This document shows positions 8,238 through 15,805 of a DNA stretch of 26,544 nucleotides, in pieces. Source of the DNA: Pseudomonadota bacterium (GTDB lineage Bacteria > Pseudomonadota > Gammaproteobacteria > Halothiobacillales > Halothiobacillaceae). The notes under the pieces are model-generated. The model had not been told where the DNA came from, did no database searches, and saw only the letters and a program-made list of their open reading frames with translations. Where the stretch lies: positions 1 through 26,544 of the forward strand of contig JAJYPA010000058.1 in assembly GCA_021795795.1 (NCBI GenBank), given 5' to 3'. How positions within the stretch are numbered: position 1 is the stretch's first letter; every line of letters starts with the position of its first letter. A program made the translations under genes and the position numbers.

Positions 8238-8501
8238 ATGATTACAGCCGCTCAAATTCGCGCCGCCCGTGCCCTGATCGGTGTCGATCAGCGTACTCTG
8301 GCCGAGGCATCCGGTCTGTCGTTGCCGACCATCCAGCGTATGGAAGCCAGCAACGGGCAAGTGCGTGGTCACGTGGATTCGCTGACCCGTGTTGTCGATG
8401 CCTTGGAACGCGCGGGCGTGGTGTTGATCAACGAAAACGCCACGAGCACCGCAGGCGGTCGTGGTGTGCGTCTGAAACAGGTCGAAGGAGCGCTGCCATG
8501 A
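8238..8501 (+). CDS. Small XRE-family helix-turn-helix regulator
   Basis: The 87-residue protein is almost entirely a Cro/CI-type HTH: AAQIRAARALIGVDQRTLA then EASGLSLPTIQRMEASNG, with the recognition helix at about residues 29-36. The tail (ALERAGVVLINEN, ending in GGRGVRLKQ) resembles a widespread group of short proteobacterial regulators that end in 'GVEFI..NGGGPGVRL'. No effector or membrane domain is present. Its stop overlaps the ATG of the hyfB-like gene (ATGA, 8498-8501), and AAGGAG at 8485-8490 serves that next start. It is therefore the first gene of the operon and probably regulates it, perhaps by autoregulation through the tandem repeat at 8135-8156. The target is inferred. Confidence 0.85.
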   Translation: MITAAQIRAARALIGVDQRTLAEASGLSLPTIQRMEASNGQVRGHVDSLTRVVDALERAGVVLINENATSTAGGRGVRLKQVEGALP

Positions 8502-10498
8502 GCATCACGCTTGCTTTGCAGTTGGCCGAGGGCGCTATTGGTCTGGCGCTCTTGTCCGCGTTGGTGTCTTTTTTCCCCGCCACCATCCGCCGGCGTGTGG
8601 CCATGCCGCTATTTACCCTTTCGGGGCTGGTTGCACTGGCAGCGGGTTTGGTCACCCTGATCAATGGCGGGGTGGCAACCGCCCAACTGCCGCTTGGCCT
8701 GCCGTGGTTACCCTGGCAGGTTCGCCTGGATGTCCTGTCCGGCTTCTTCCTCAGCATTATCGGTGTGGTGAGCTTTGCCGTCGGCATTTACGCACCCGGT
8801 TATGTGCGCGGTTTCGAGGGAGGGAAGGACTCACTGCGCGTGCTGGGCGGGTTTACCGGGCTGTTCCTCGCGGGCATGATGCTGGTGGTTCTGGCCGATG
8901 ACGCCTTCATGTTCATGGTGGCCTGGGAACTGATGTCTCTGTCGAGCTATTTTCTCGTCGCTTGGCATCATGATTCCGCCGCCAACCGGCGCGCGGCATT
9001 TCTTTATCTGCTCATGGCTCATATAGGCGGTCTGAGCATCCTGCTGGGTTTCGGGGTGCTGGCTTCCTTCGGCGGCGGTTTCACCTTTGAAGCAATGCGC
9101 GGCGCGTCTCTTTCCTTTGGCTGGGCCAGCGTCGCTTTTGCACTGGCCTTTATCGGTTTCGGCATGAAAGCTGGTTTGGTGCCCTTGCATGCCTGGTTGC
9201 CAGAGGCCCATCCGGTTGCGCCATCCCATATTTCGGCGCTCATGTCCGGCGTGATGCTCAAGGTGGCGGTCTATGGTTTTATCCGGTTTGTCTTCGATCT
9301 GATCGGTACTGTTCACTGGCAGTGGGGCGTCGCGGTGCTGATCGTCGGCAGCCTGTCTGCGATCATCGGTGTGTTGCTGGCGCTGATGCAGAATGATCTC
9401 AAGCGCCTGCTGGCCTACAGTTCCGTGGAAAATCTCGGCATTATCTTTATCGGCCTGGGTTTGGCGCTGTTGTTTCTCGCCGAAGGTCATCCTCTTATCG
9501 CTACCCTGGCTTTTGTCGCGGCGCTTTATCACTGCATCAATCATGCCCTGTTCAAGGGGCTGCTGTTTCTCGGGGCGGGCGCAATTCTGCACAGCGCGAA
9601 TGAACGCGATCTGGAGAAAATGGGGGGGCTGCTGCGCCGCATGCCCTGGACGGGCTTCTTCTTTCTCGTGGGCAGTATTTCCATTGCCGCCCTGCCGCCG
9701 TTCAATGGTTTTGTTTCAGAGTGGCTGAGTTTTCAGGCCGCGCTGCAGGCCTGGCAACTGGAAGGGGGGGTGTTGCGCAGCATCGTGCCGATCGTGGCGT
9801 CATTGTTGGCACTTACCGGCGCGTTGGTAGCCGCGACCTTCGTCAAGGTTTATGGCGTGGCTTTTCTGGGGCAGGCACGCTGCCGCGCCGTACGTCGTGC
9901 GCGCAGGGTGCCGCTCAGCATGCGGACAGGCCAAGGTATTCTGGCATTTTTATGCCTGTTGCTCGGGATTCTGCCGACTTTCTTCATCGATTTGATCAAT
10001 GCCGTGCCGCGAGAAATACTTGGGCAGGGTCTGTCACAGGTATCGGCACATGGCTGGCTATGGCTGACGCCCATTTCTCAGCAGACAGCGAGTTATGGCG
10101 CGCCTTTGGTGGCCATGATCCTGTTTGTCGCACTTGTGCTTGGCTTATGGCTGGTCGGGCGGGGCGCTCGTCGGGTGCGTTTAGGCGATGCCTGGGATTG
10201 CGGCTATGCTCCGCCCACGCCATCGATGCAGTACACCGGCACGGCCTTTGTGCAGCCGATTCGACGGATATTTGGGCTGTTGTTCCAGATCAGTGATGGG
10301 GTTGAAACGCAGCAGGACGGTAGACGGCGTTATTATTTGCAAGTGGTTGACCGGGCCTGGGGCTTGTTGTACGCGCCGATCGCGCGCTGGGTCGAATGGT
10401 CGTCGCGACAGGTGGTGCGTCTGCAATCCGGCAGTATCCGTACCTATCTCGGCTGGACCTTGGCTACTTTACTGCTGTTGTTATGGCTGGTGGTGTGA
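8498..10498 (+). CDS. hyfB: HyfB-like antiporter-type subunit of a complex I/hydrogenase-4-related complex
   Basis: This 666-residue integral membrane protein has about 14-16 hydrophobic segments and belongs to the NuoL/M/N-MrpA/D superfamily, closest in layout and length to HyfB. Residues expected in the proton path are visible: E144 (AWELMSLSSYF), K224 (FGMKAGLVPLHAWLPEAHP) and K255 (SGVMLKVAVYG), followed by the NDLKRLLAYSSVENLG helix. A likely role is ion translocation coupled to the redox arm of the complex. The start overlaps the regulator's stop and has AAGGAG in front. The hyfC-like gene starts 2 bp after the stop. The symbol denotes homology only; the complex is probably not a hydrogenase (see hyfG). 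Confidence 0.9.
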   Translation: MSITLALQLAEGAIGLALLSALVSFFPATIRRRVAMPLFTLSGLVALAAGLVTLINGGVATAQLPLGLPWLPWQVRLDVLSGFFLSIIGVVSFAVGIYAPGYVRGFEGGKDSLRVLGGFTGLFLAGMMLVVLADDAFMFMVAWELMSLSSYFLVAWHHDSAANRRAAFLYLLMAHIGGLSILLGFGVLASFGGGFTFEAMRGASLSFGWASVAFALAFIGFGMKAGLVPLHAWLPEAHPVAPSHISALMSGVMLKVAVYGFIRFVFDLIGTVHWQWGVAVLIVGSLSAIIGVLLALMQNDLKRLLAYSSVENLGIIFIGLGLALLFLAEGHPLIATLAFVAALYHCINHALFKGLLFLGAGAILHSANERDLEKMGGLLRRMPWTGFFFLVGSISIAALPPFNGFVSEWLSFQAALQAWQLEGGVLRSIVPIVASLLALTGALVAATFVKVYGVAFLGQARCRAVRRARRVPLSMRTGQGILAFLCLLLGILPTFFIDLINAVPREILGQGLSQVSAHGWLWLTPISQQTASYGAPLVAMILFVALVLGLWLVGRGARRVRLGDAWDCGYAPPTPSMQYTGTAFVQPIRRIFGLLFQISDGVETQQDGRRRYYLQVVDRAWGLLYAPIARWVEWSSRQVVRLQSGSIRTYLGWTLATLLLLLWLVV

Positions 10499-10500
10499 CG

Positions 10501-11448
10501 ATGGCTGCCTGGGGATTCGCATTGATTCAGTCCTTGTTGTATCTGGCGCTGGCACCGTTGCTGGTCGGATGGGTACACAAGGTCAAGGCCCGTTTGCAGA
10601 ATCGTCGGGGGGCGCCGATCTGGCAGCCCTACCGGGATCTGTACAAGCTGTTTGCCAAAGAGGCGCGCATGGCGCACACGGCATCGCTGTTGTTTCGTGC
10701 CGCTCCTTATATCGTGTTTGTCGCCACCTGGCTGGCGGCAGCGGCGATTCCGCTGCTCAGCACGGACCTGCCGACCGCAGCCATGGCCGATGTTATCGTG
10801 ATCGCCGGTCTGCTGGGTCTGGCCCGTTTTTTTCTGGCCTTGGCGGGTATGGATGTTGGCACGGCATTCGGGGGCATGGGCGCTTCGCGTGAGATGTTTG
10901 TCTCGGCGCTGGCCGAGCCTGCCATGCTGATGGCGGTATTTAGCCTGGCCATGACCGCGCACAGTACCAATCTGGCCAGCGTGGTGGAATATCAACTGCT
11001 CGGTGAGCCATTCCTGCGCCCCTCGTATCTATTTGCTCTGGCCGCGCTGGTCTTGGTGGCGATCGCCGAAACCGGCCGTATCCCGGTGGATAATCCCTCC
11101 ACTCACCTCGAACTCACCATGATTCACGAAGCGATGATTCTTGAGTATTCAGGCCGTCATCTGGCGTTGATGGAGTGGGCGGCACAACTCAAGTTGCTGC
11201 TGTATGCGGCGCTGCTGGTCAATGTGTTCCTGCCTTGGGGGATTGCTCAGAGCATCCGCCCCGATATGCTCGGCATGGCCTTTGTGCTGCTTGTGGTCAA
11301 GCTCGCCTTGTTGGGCGTGGCGCTGGCGGTGAGTGAGACGCTGTTGGCAAAAATGCGCTTATTCCGGGTTCCGGCTTTCCTTAATCTGGCCTTATTGCTG
11401 GCTTTGCTGGGTCTGATGAGCCATGTGATTCTGGAGGTGGGTGCATGA
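10501..11448 (+). CDS. hyfC: HyfC-like (NuoH-type) membrane subunit
   Basis: This 315-residue protein is homologous to HyfC/HycD and to NuoH of complex I, the subunit that links the redox module to the antiporter-like subunits. Seen are KVKARLQNRRGAPIWQPYRD near residue 30 (the conserved first cytoplasmic loop) and GRIPVDNPSTHLELTMIHEA, equivalent to the Glu/Asp-rich NuoH loop, plus about eight hydrophobic segments. The frame is open from 10396, but the ATG at 10501 fits the family start and lies 2 bp after the hyfB stop, so the longer frame is not used. It overlaps the hyfE-like gene by 4 bp. Confidence 0.92.
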   Translation: MAAWGFALIQSLLYLALAPLLVGWVHKVKARLQNRRGAPIWQPYRDLYKLFAKEARMAHTASLLFRAAPYIVFVATWLAAAAIPLLSTDLPTAAMADVIVIAGLLGLARFFLALAGMDVGTAFGGMGASREMFVSALAEPAMLMAVFSLAMTAHSTNLASVVEYQLLGEPFLRPSYLFALAALVLVAIAETGRIPVDNPSTHLELTMIHEAMILEYSGRHLALMEWAAQLKLLLYAALLVNVFLPWGIAQSIRPDMLGMAFVLLVVKLALLGVALAVSETLLAKMRLFRVPAFLNLALLLALLGLMSHVILEVGA

Positions 11449-12131
11449 ACATGGCGCTGTTGTCGCTACTGCAACAATTGATCATCGTCCTCGCGGCGGC
11501 AGTGATGTTCAGCTCCTTCGTGCTGTTGGGGCAAGTGCGACTGGTGGCGGCCATTCATGCCTTTGCGTGGCAAGGTTTTCTCGTGGCCATGGTGACGGCA
11601 CTCGTTGCCGCCAGTGATGGTCATGGTCATCTTTATTTCTCCGCCATACTCACCCTGGGCTTAAAGGCGCTCTTGATTCCTTGGATGCTGCACCGTCAGG
11701 TGCGCCGGCTTGAACTGGATCGCCATCGGGAATCCTTATCTCATCCGGCCCTGGTGATCATGGCCGCATTGGGGTTGGTCATTTTCAGCTATTGGCTTGT
11801 ATTGCCTCTGGTACAAGCGGAAATGCAGTTCACCCGTAATATCGTCGCCGTGAGTCTGGCGGTTGTGCTCATCGGCCTGTTGATGATGGTGGTTCGTACC
11901 CAGGCGGTGGCGCAGGTGCTGGGTTTCATGTCCATGGAGAACGGTTTGTTCTTGGCCGCGGTATCGGCTACGGCGGGTATGCCGCTAGTGGTCGAATTGG
12001 GCGTAGCCTTCGATGTGCTGGTGGCCATGGTGCTGTTTGGTGTGTTCTTCTTCCAGATCCGCGAGAGCATCGATTCGCTCGACGTGGACCGCATGAATCG
12101 GCTCACTGAACGCACGGGGGACGAGCCATGA
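11445..12131 (+). CDS. hyfE: HyfE-like (NuoK-related) membrane subunit
   Basis: The 228-residue protein has about seven hydrophobic segments. The pattern is that of HyfE: an extra N-terminal membrane part followed by a NuoK-like C-terminal part around MSMENGLFLAAVSATAGMPL. Acidic residues inside membrane segments (E in MSMEN and in VVELGVAFDVL) correspond to conserved NuoK carboxylates. GGAGG at 11433-11437 precedes the ATG, and the gene overlaps both neighbours by 4 bp, so it is in the operon. It is expected to sit between the HyfC- and HyfB/F-type subunits. Confidence 0.87.
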   Translation: MNMALLSLLQQLIIVLAAAVMFSSFVLLGQVRLVAAIHAFAWQGFLVAMVTALVAASDGHGHLYFSAILTLGLKALLIPWMLHRQVRRLELDRHRESLSHPALVIMAALGLVIFSYWLVLPLVQAEMQFTRNIVAVSLAVVLIGLLMMVVRTQAVAQVLGFMSMENGLFLAAVSATAGMPLVVELGVAFDVLVAMVLFGVFFFQIRESIDSLDVDRMNRLTERTGDEP

Positions 12132-13600
12132 GCCCGCTGGTATTGACCGTGCTCACGCCTTTGGTCGGCGCCCTGCTTTTGCCCTGGTTTAGCCGTCTTT
12201 CCTGGGCCGGTTGGCTGAATGTGCTGCTGAGTGCCGCTGCACTGATCGCTTCGATTGTTCTGGCATTCAATGTGGCCAATGCGGGCGTGGTGGCCAATTC
12301 TTTATTTCGAGTGGACGCGTTCAATATTTTTCTCATTGTATTGACCGCTTTTGTCGGCTTCACCGCCTCCATTTTTTCCCGCCCCTATATGAGGCATGTC
12401 TGTGACAGCGGGCGGATCAGTCCACGCGGGATGCGGCTGTACCATGCGATGTTTCAGGCATTCATGTTCACCATGTTGCTGGCTTTGTCCACCGATAACC
12501 TGGGCGTTTTGTGGGTGTCCGTGGAGGGCGCCACTCTGGCCACGGTGTTGCTGGTGTCTTTATACCGCACACCCGAGGCCATTGAGGCCGCCTGGAAGTA
12601 TTTCATTCTTTGCGGGGTTGGCATTGCGCTGGCGCTGTTCGGCACCGTGCTGCTGTATTTTGCCGCACAGCATGTCATCCCCGATCCGGCGGCGGGATTG
12701 AACTGGAGTGTGTTGCATTCGGTGGCACCGCAATTGCAACCGGACATCATGTCTCTGGCTTTTGTATTCCTGCTGGTGGGCTATGGCACGAAGGTGGGGC
12801 TGGTACCGATGCATCAATGGCTGCCCGACGCGCACTCGGAGGGCCCGACACCCATGTCCGCGATGCTTTCCGGCTTGCTGCTCAATGTGGCCTTGTATGC
12901 GATTGTCCGGCTGAAGATGCTGGTGGATGGCTCACTGTCGACGACACAAACACCGCATCTGGCTGGTCATCTGTTGATGGGATTCGGCTTGGTATCGTTT
13001 TTGGTAGCAGCGCTGTTCCTGCACCGCCAGCGTGACATCAAGCGCATGTTCAGCTACTCCTCGATCGAGCACATGGGCCTGATGACCTTCGCCTTCGGCC
13101 TCGGCGGGCCGCTGGCCACCTTCGGCGCCTTGTTGCACATGTTGGTGCATTCGCTAACCAAATCAGCGATTTTCATTACCGTCGGCCATGCCGCGCACAT
13201 TGCCGGAACCCAGTCCATCAATCATATTCGTGGCCTGATTCGCACCCAGCCAGCGGTAGGTTGGGGCTTACTGATCGGCGTCGCCGCTATCGCCGGTTTT
13301 CCGCCGTTCGGTGTGTTCACCAGCGAATTTCTGTTGCTGACTGCCACGATGCAAAGTCAGCCATGGTTTACAGTGATTCTGGTGACAGGATTAGCGATTG
13401 CTTTCGCCGGTTTATTCCGCCATCTTCATCCCATGGTGTACGGGCCTGCTCCCGAAGGACAGCAGCCGGTGGACGCCAACATGCTACCCGTCATCGTGCA
13501 TCTTGGGCTGGTATTGTGGCTGGGTTTGTCCATTCCCGTTTTTCTGGCGCAATGGCTTGACCGGGCCACGCAACTGATCTCGGGGGCGCACCTGTTATGA
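12128..13600 (+). CDS. hyfF: HyfF-like antiporter-type subunit
   Basis: This is the second antiporter-like subunit (490 residues, about 14 segments). Ion-path residues visible include E133 (LWVSVEGATLATVLLV) and K222 (GYGTKVGLVPMHQWLPDAHS), and further on HRQRDIKRMFSYSSIEHMGL. At the site where the HyfB-like protein has K255 (MLKV), this protein has N253 (LLLNVALYA), so the two subunits are not interchangeable. No long C-terminal lateral helix, as in NuoL, is seen. ATGA overlaps at both ends couple it to the hyfE- and hyfG-like genes. Confidence 0.9.
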   Translation: MSPLVLTVLTPLVGALLLPWFSRLSWAGWLNVLLSAAALIASIVLAFNVANAGVVANSLFRVDAFNIFLIVLTAFVGFTASIFSRPYMRHVCDSGRISPRGMRLYHAMFQAFMFTMLLALSTDNLGVLWVSVEGATLATVLLVSLYRTPEAIEAAWKYFILCGVGIALALFGTVLLYFAAQHVIPDPAAGLNWSVLHSVAPQLQPDIMSLAFVFLLVGYGTKVGLVPMHQWLPDAHSEGPTPMSAMLSGLLLNVALYAIVRLKMLVDGSLSTTQTPHLAGHLLMGFGLVSFLVAALFLHRQRDIKRMFSYSSIEHMGLMTFAFGLGGPLATFGALLHMLVHSLTKSAIFITVGHAAHIAGTQSINHIRGLIRTQPAVGWGLLIGVAAIAGFPPFGVFTSEFLLLTATMQSQPWFTVILVTGLAIAFAGLFRHLHPMVYGPAPEGQQPVDANMLPVIVHLGLVLWLGLSIPVFLAQWLDRATQLISGAHLL

Positions 13601-15183
13601 ACCGTTTTGACTGGTTGCCCGGATTTATCGCGCTTCTGGCAGAGGAGCGGGTAACCATCCTGCACAGTGATCCGATCCGGCTGGCGCCGGCGCATTGTTT
13701 GCATCTCGATGCCGAAGACTGGGGTAGGGCAGCACGGGTCGCGTCCGCGTCCGGTTATCGCTGGGCTGGCCTATGGGGCGATCAGCTGGGCGAGCGGCTG
13801 GGAATATACGCCGTGCTCGTCCATGAGGGTGACTATCTGGTGCTGATGACCGAGGTGCCATTGCAAGCCCCCATATTGGCTTCGCACACGCCGTATTTCC
13901 CGGCAGCCGACCGGCTGGAACGCCATCTGCATGACCTGCTGGGCGTCGATTTTCAGGATCATCCCGATGCGCGCCGCTGGACCCGGCATTGCGCCTGGCC
14001 GGAAGATGTTTATCCGCTTCGCTCGGATTTTCCCGTTGGCGGAGATTCACCCAAACGGGCACCCGCCGATGTGGATTATCCTTTCGAGCGAATTTTGGGC
14101 AACGGCGTCTACGAAATACCCGTCGGGCCGGTTCATGCCGGTATCATCGAGCCGGGGCACTTTCGTTTTCAGGCCGTCGGCGAACAGGTACTGCGTCTGG
14201 AAGCGCGGCTGGGTTACACGCACAAGGGCATTGAAAAGATTGCCGTGGGTCGTGATGCCTCCGGGCTGGCCCGACTGGCGGGACGCGTGTCTGGCGACTC
14301 TACCGTAGCGCACACCTGGGCGGCCTGCATGGCCATGGAGCGCGCGGCGGGCGTGGATGTACCGCCAAGAGCCTTGCATTTACGCGCGCTGCTTGCCGAG
14401 TGTGAGCGCATCGCCAATCATCTGGGCGATATCGGCGGCATCTGCAACGATGTGGGTTTTGCGTTTGTGCATCAGCAATTTGGCCGTCTGCGCGAACAAT
14501 GGCTGCGCGGCAACCTGGCCATCTTCGGCCATCGTCTGCTGATGGATGTCATCGTGCCCGGTGGCGTCTGCCGGGATCTCCCCGAGCAATGGGAAAGCAT
14601 CATCAAACCGCAACTTTCCACACTCTCGCGTGAGCTGGATGATCTGCTGGCCATTATCGACGACCATTCCTCACTGGAGGATCGACTGGTTGACACAGGG
14701 TTTCTGACCGCCGAACGGGCGCAGATGCTGGGTGTGACCGGGTATGTGGGCAAGGCCAGTGGTCAGGATTTCGATGTCCGGCGCGATCATGGCTATGCGC
14801 CCTATGATGGGCTTGAGGTGCATTCACCCTGCCGGACGCAGGGGGATGTCGCGGCCAGGCTGCAGATTCGGGCGGACGAGATCCGCGATTCGCTGAATCT
14901 GATAAACCGGCTGATACAGTCGCTTCCGGCAGGTCCAATTGCGGTGGACTGGCCGCAGTCGGTGTATTCGAGCGAGGGGTTGGCTGTGGTGGAAGGCTGG
15001 CGCGGCGAAATCACAAGCTTTGTGCGTTTTGACGAGGATGGCCGCGTAGCGCGCTTTTTCCCGCGCGATCCGAGCTGGTTCAGCTTGCCGGCGCTGGAAC
15101 ATCTGGTTTTGGGCAATATCGTGCCGGACTTCCCGGTCTGCAATAAATCCGTCAACATCAGCTATTCCGGACAGGATTTGTAG
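13597..15183 (+). CDS. hyfG: HyfG-like (NuoCD-type) large subunit lacking NiFe-site cysteines
   Basis: The 528-residue protein fuses a NuoC-like domain (about 1-150, ending in RHCAWPEDVYPLRSDF) to a NuoD/large-subunit domain (about 175-528, with GPVHAGIIEPGHFRF and RLGYTHKGIEKIA). In group 4 [NiFe] hydrogenases the metal is bound by R-x-C-G-x-C and D-P-C-x-x-C. Here the first is R230-V-S-G-D-S235, with no cysteine, and the second is DFPVCNKSVNISYSGQDL, with a single cysteine (C515). The protein therefore cannot hold the usual NiFe centre. It matches the large subunit of the 'energy-converting hydrogenase-related' (Ehr) complexes and complex I more than true hydrogenases. The substrate is unknown. 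It overlaps hyfF by 4 bp. Confidence 0.9.
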   Translation: MNRFDWLPGFIALLAEERVTILHSDPIRLAPAHCLHLDAEDWGRAARVASASGYRWAGLWGDQLGERLGIYAVLVHEGDYLVLMTEVPLQAPILASHTPYFPAADRLERHLHDLLGVDFQDHPDARRWTRHCAWPEDVYPLRSDFPVGGDSPKRAPADVDYPFERILGNGVYEIPVGPVHAGIIEPGHFRFQAVGEQVLRLEARLGYTHKGIEKIAVGRDASGLARLAGRVSGDSTVAHTWAACMAMERAAGVDVPPRALHLRALLAECERIANHLGDIGGICNDVGFAFVHQQFGRLREQWLRGNLAIFGHRLLMDVIVPGGVCRDLPEQWESIIKPQLSTLSRELDDLLAIIDDHSSLEDRLVDTGFLTAERAQMLGVTGYVGKASGQDFDVRRDHGYAPYDGLEVHSPCRTQGDVAARLQIRADEIRDSLNLINRLIQSLPAGPIAVDWPQSVYSSEGLAVVEGWRGEITSFVRFDEDGRVARFFPRDPSWFSLPALEHLVLGNIVPDFPVCNKSVNISYSGQDL

Positions 15184-15193
15184 GACAAGAAAC

Positions 15194-15709
15194 ATGCAAA
15201 AAATCCTCAGGAAAATCTGGCAGACCGGCACCCTCACCGAAGCCCCACCGGCGGCTGATGAGATCGAGGCACTCGGCAAAGAGGTCAAGCGAATCATCGA
15301 TCAGCGATTGGGCGGTAGCCTGGCGATTCGTCAAGTGGATACCGGTTCCTGCAACGCCTGCGAACTGGAAATACACGCACTCGGCAATCCTTATTACGAC
15401 ATCGCGCGTTTTGGCATTCACTTCGTCGCCTCGCCACGGCATGCCGATCTCTTACTGGTCACCGGCCCGGTGTCGCGGCACATGGAAACCGCGCTCCGGC
15501 GAACCTGGCGCGCCATGGCCAATCCGCGCTTCGTTATCGCCAGCGGCGACTGTGCCTGCAACGGTGGGGAATTCGGCAGCAATTACGCGACCTGTGGTGG
15601 CGTCAGCCGGGTCATCCCGGTGGATCTGCATCTGCCCGGTTGCCCGCCCACGCCGAACGATCTCATGCGCGGGATTCTGGCCCTAATGCGCAAAGAACAA
15701 CCCCAGTAA
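15194..15709 (+). CDS. hyfI: HyfI-like (NuoB-type) small subunit with one [4Fe-4S] cluster
   Basis: The 171-residue protein has the NuoB/hydrogenase small-subunit fold. Cluster ligands are present: C53 and C56 (GSCNACELEI), C120 (SGDCACNGG) and C150 (LPGCPPTP), with extra cysteines C122 and C134. The CxxC spacing is that of hydrogenase proximal clusters; complex I NuoB has adjacent cysteines. It is much shorter than Escherichia coli HyfI or HycG (about 250 residues). AGGA stands just before the ATG, 10 bp after hyfG. The gene ends the operon: no HyfA/HyfH ferredoxin subunit or maturation gene follows, so the electron input is not evident. Confidence 0.9.
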   Translation: MQKILRKIWQTGTLTEAPPAADEIEALGKEVKRIIDQRLGGSLAIRQVDTGSCNACELEIHALGNPYYDIARFGIHFVASPRHADLLLVTGPVSRHMETALRRTWRAMANPRFVIASGDCACNGGEFGSNYATCGGVSRVIPVDLHLPGCPPTPNDLMRGILALMRKEQPQ

Positions 15710-15711
15710 TT

Positions 15712-15729
15712 GTATGGCCGGGGCCATAC
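15712..15729. other. Perfect inverted repeat after hyfI
   Basis: GTATGGCC (15712-15719) and GGCCATAC (15722-15729) are exactly complementary with a 2-nt centre, which in RNA would give a 7-bp stem with a 4-nt loop. It starts 3 bp after the hyfI stop in the convergent gap to sseA. No T tract follows, so it may be a transcript-end stabiliser or a rho-assisted stop and not an intrinsic terminator. Confidence 0.5.
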
Positions 15730-15805
15730 GATCAGGCCCATGGAGTCGCGATCATGTGCGGCGGCCTTTGAAGCCCGCTATTTTTCCCCAACTATACTTC
15801 CCAAA

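Noticed and set aside
8831..9592. Long minus-strand ORF inside the hyfB-like gene (253 codons)
   Set aside because: It is very rich in Gln, His and Lys, lies opposite a conserved membrane-protein gene and has no family features; it is a frame shadow of hyfB.
8498..15709. The operon as a true hydrogenase 4 or formate hydrogenlyase
   Set aside because: The large subunit has no NiFe ligand cysteine pairs, and no maturation, formate dehydrogenase or ferredoxin-subunit gene is present in the window.
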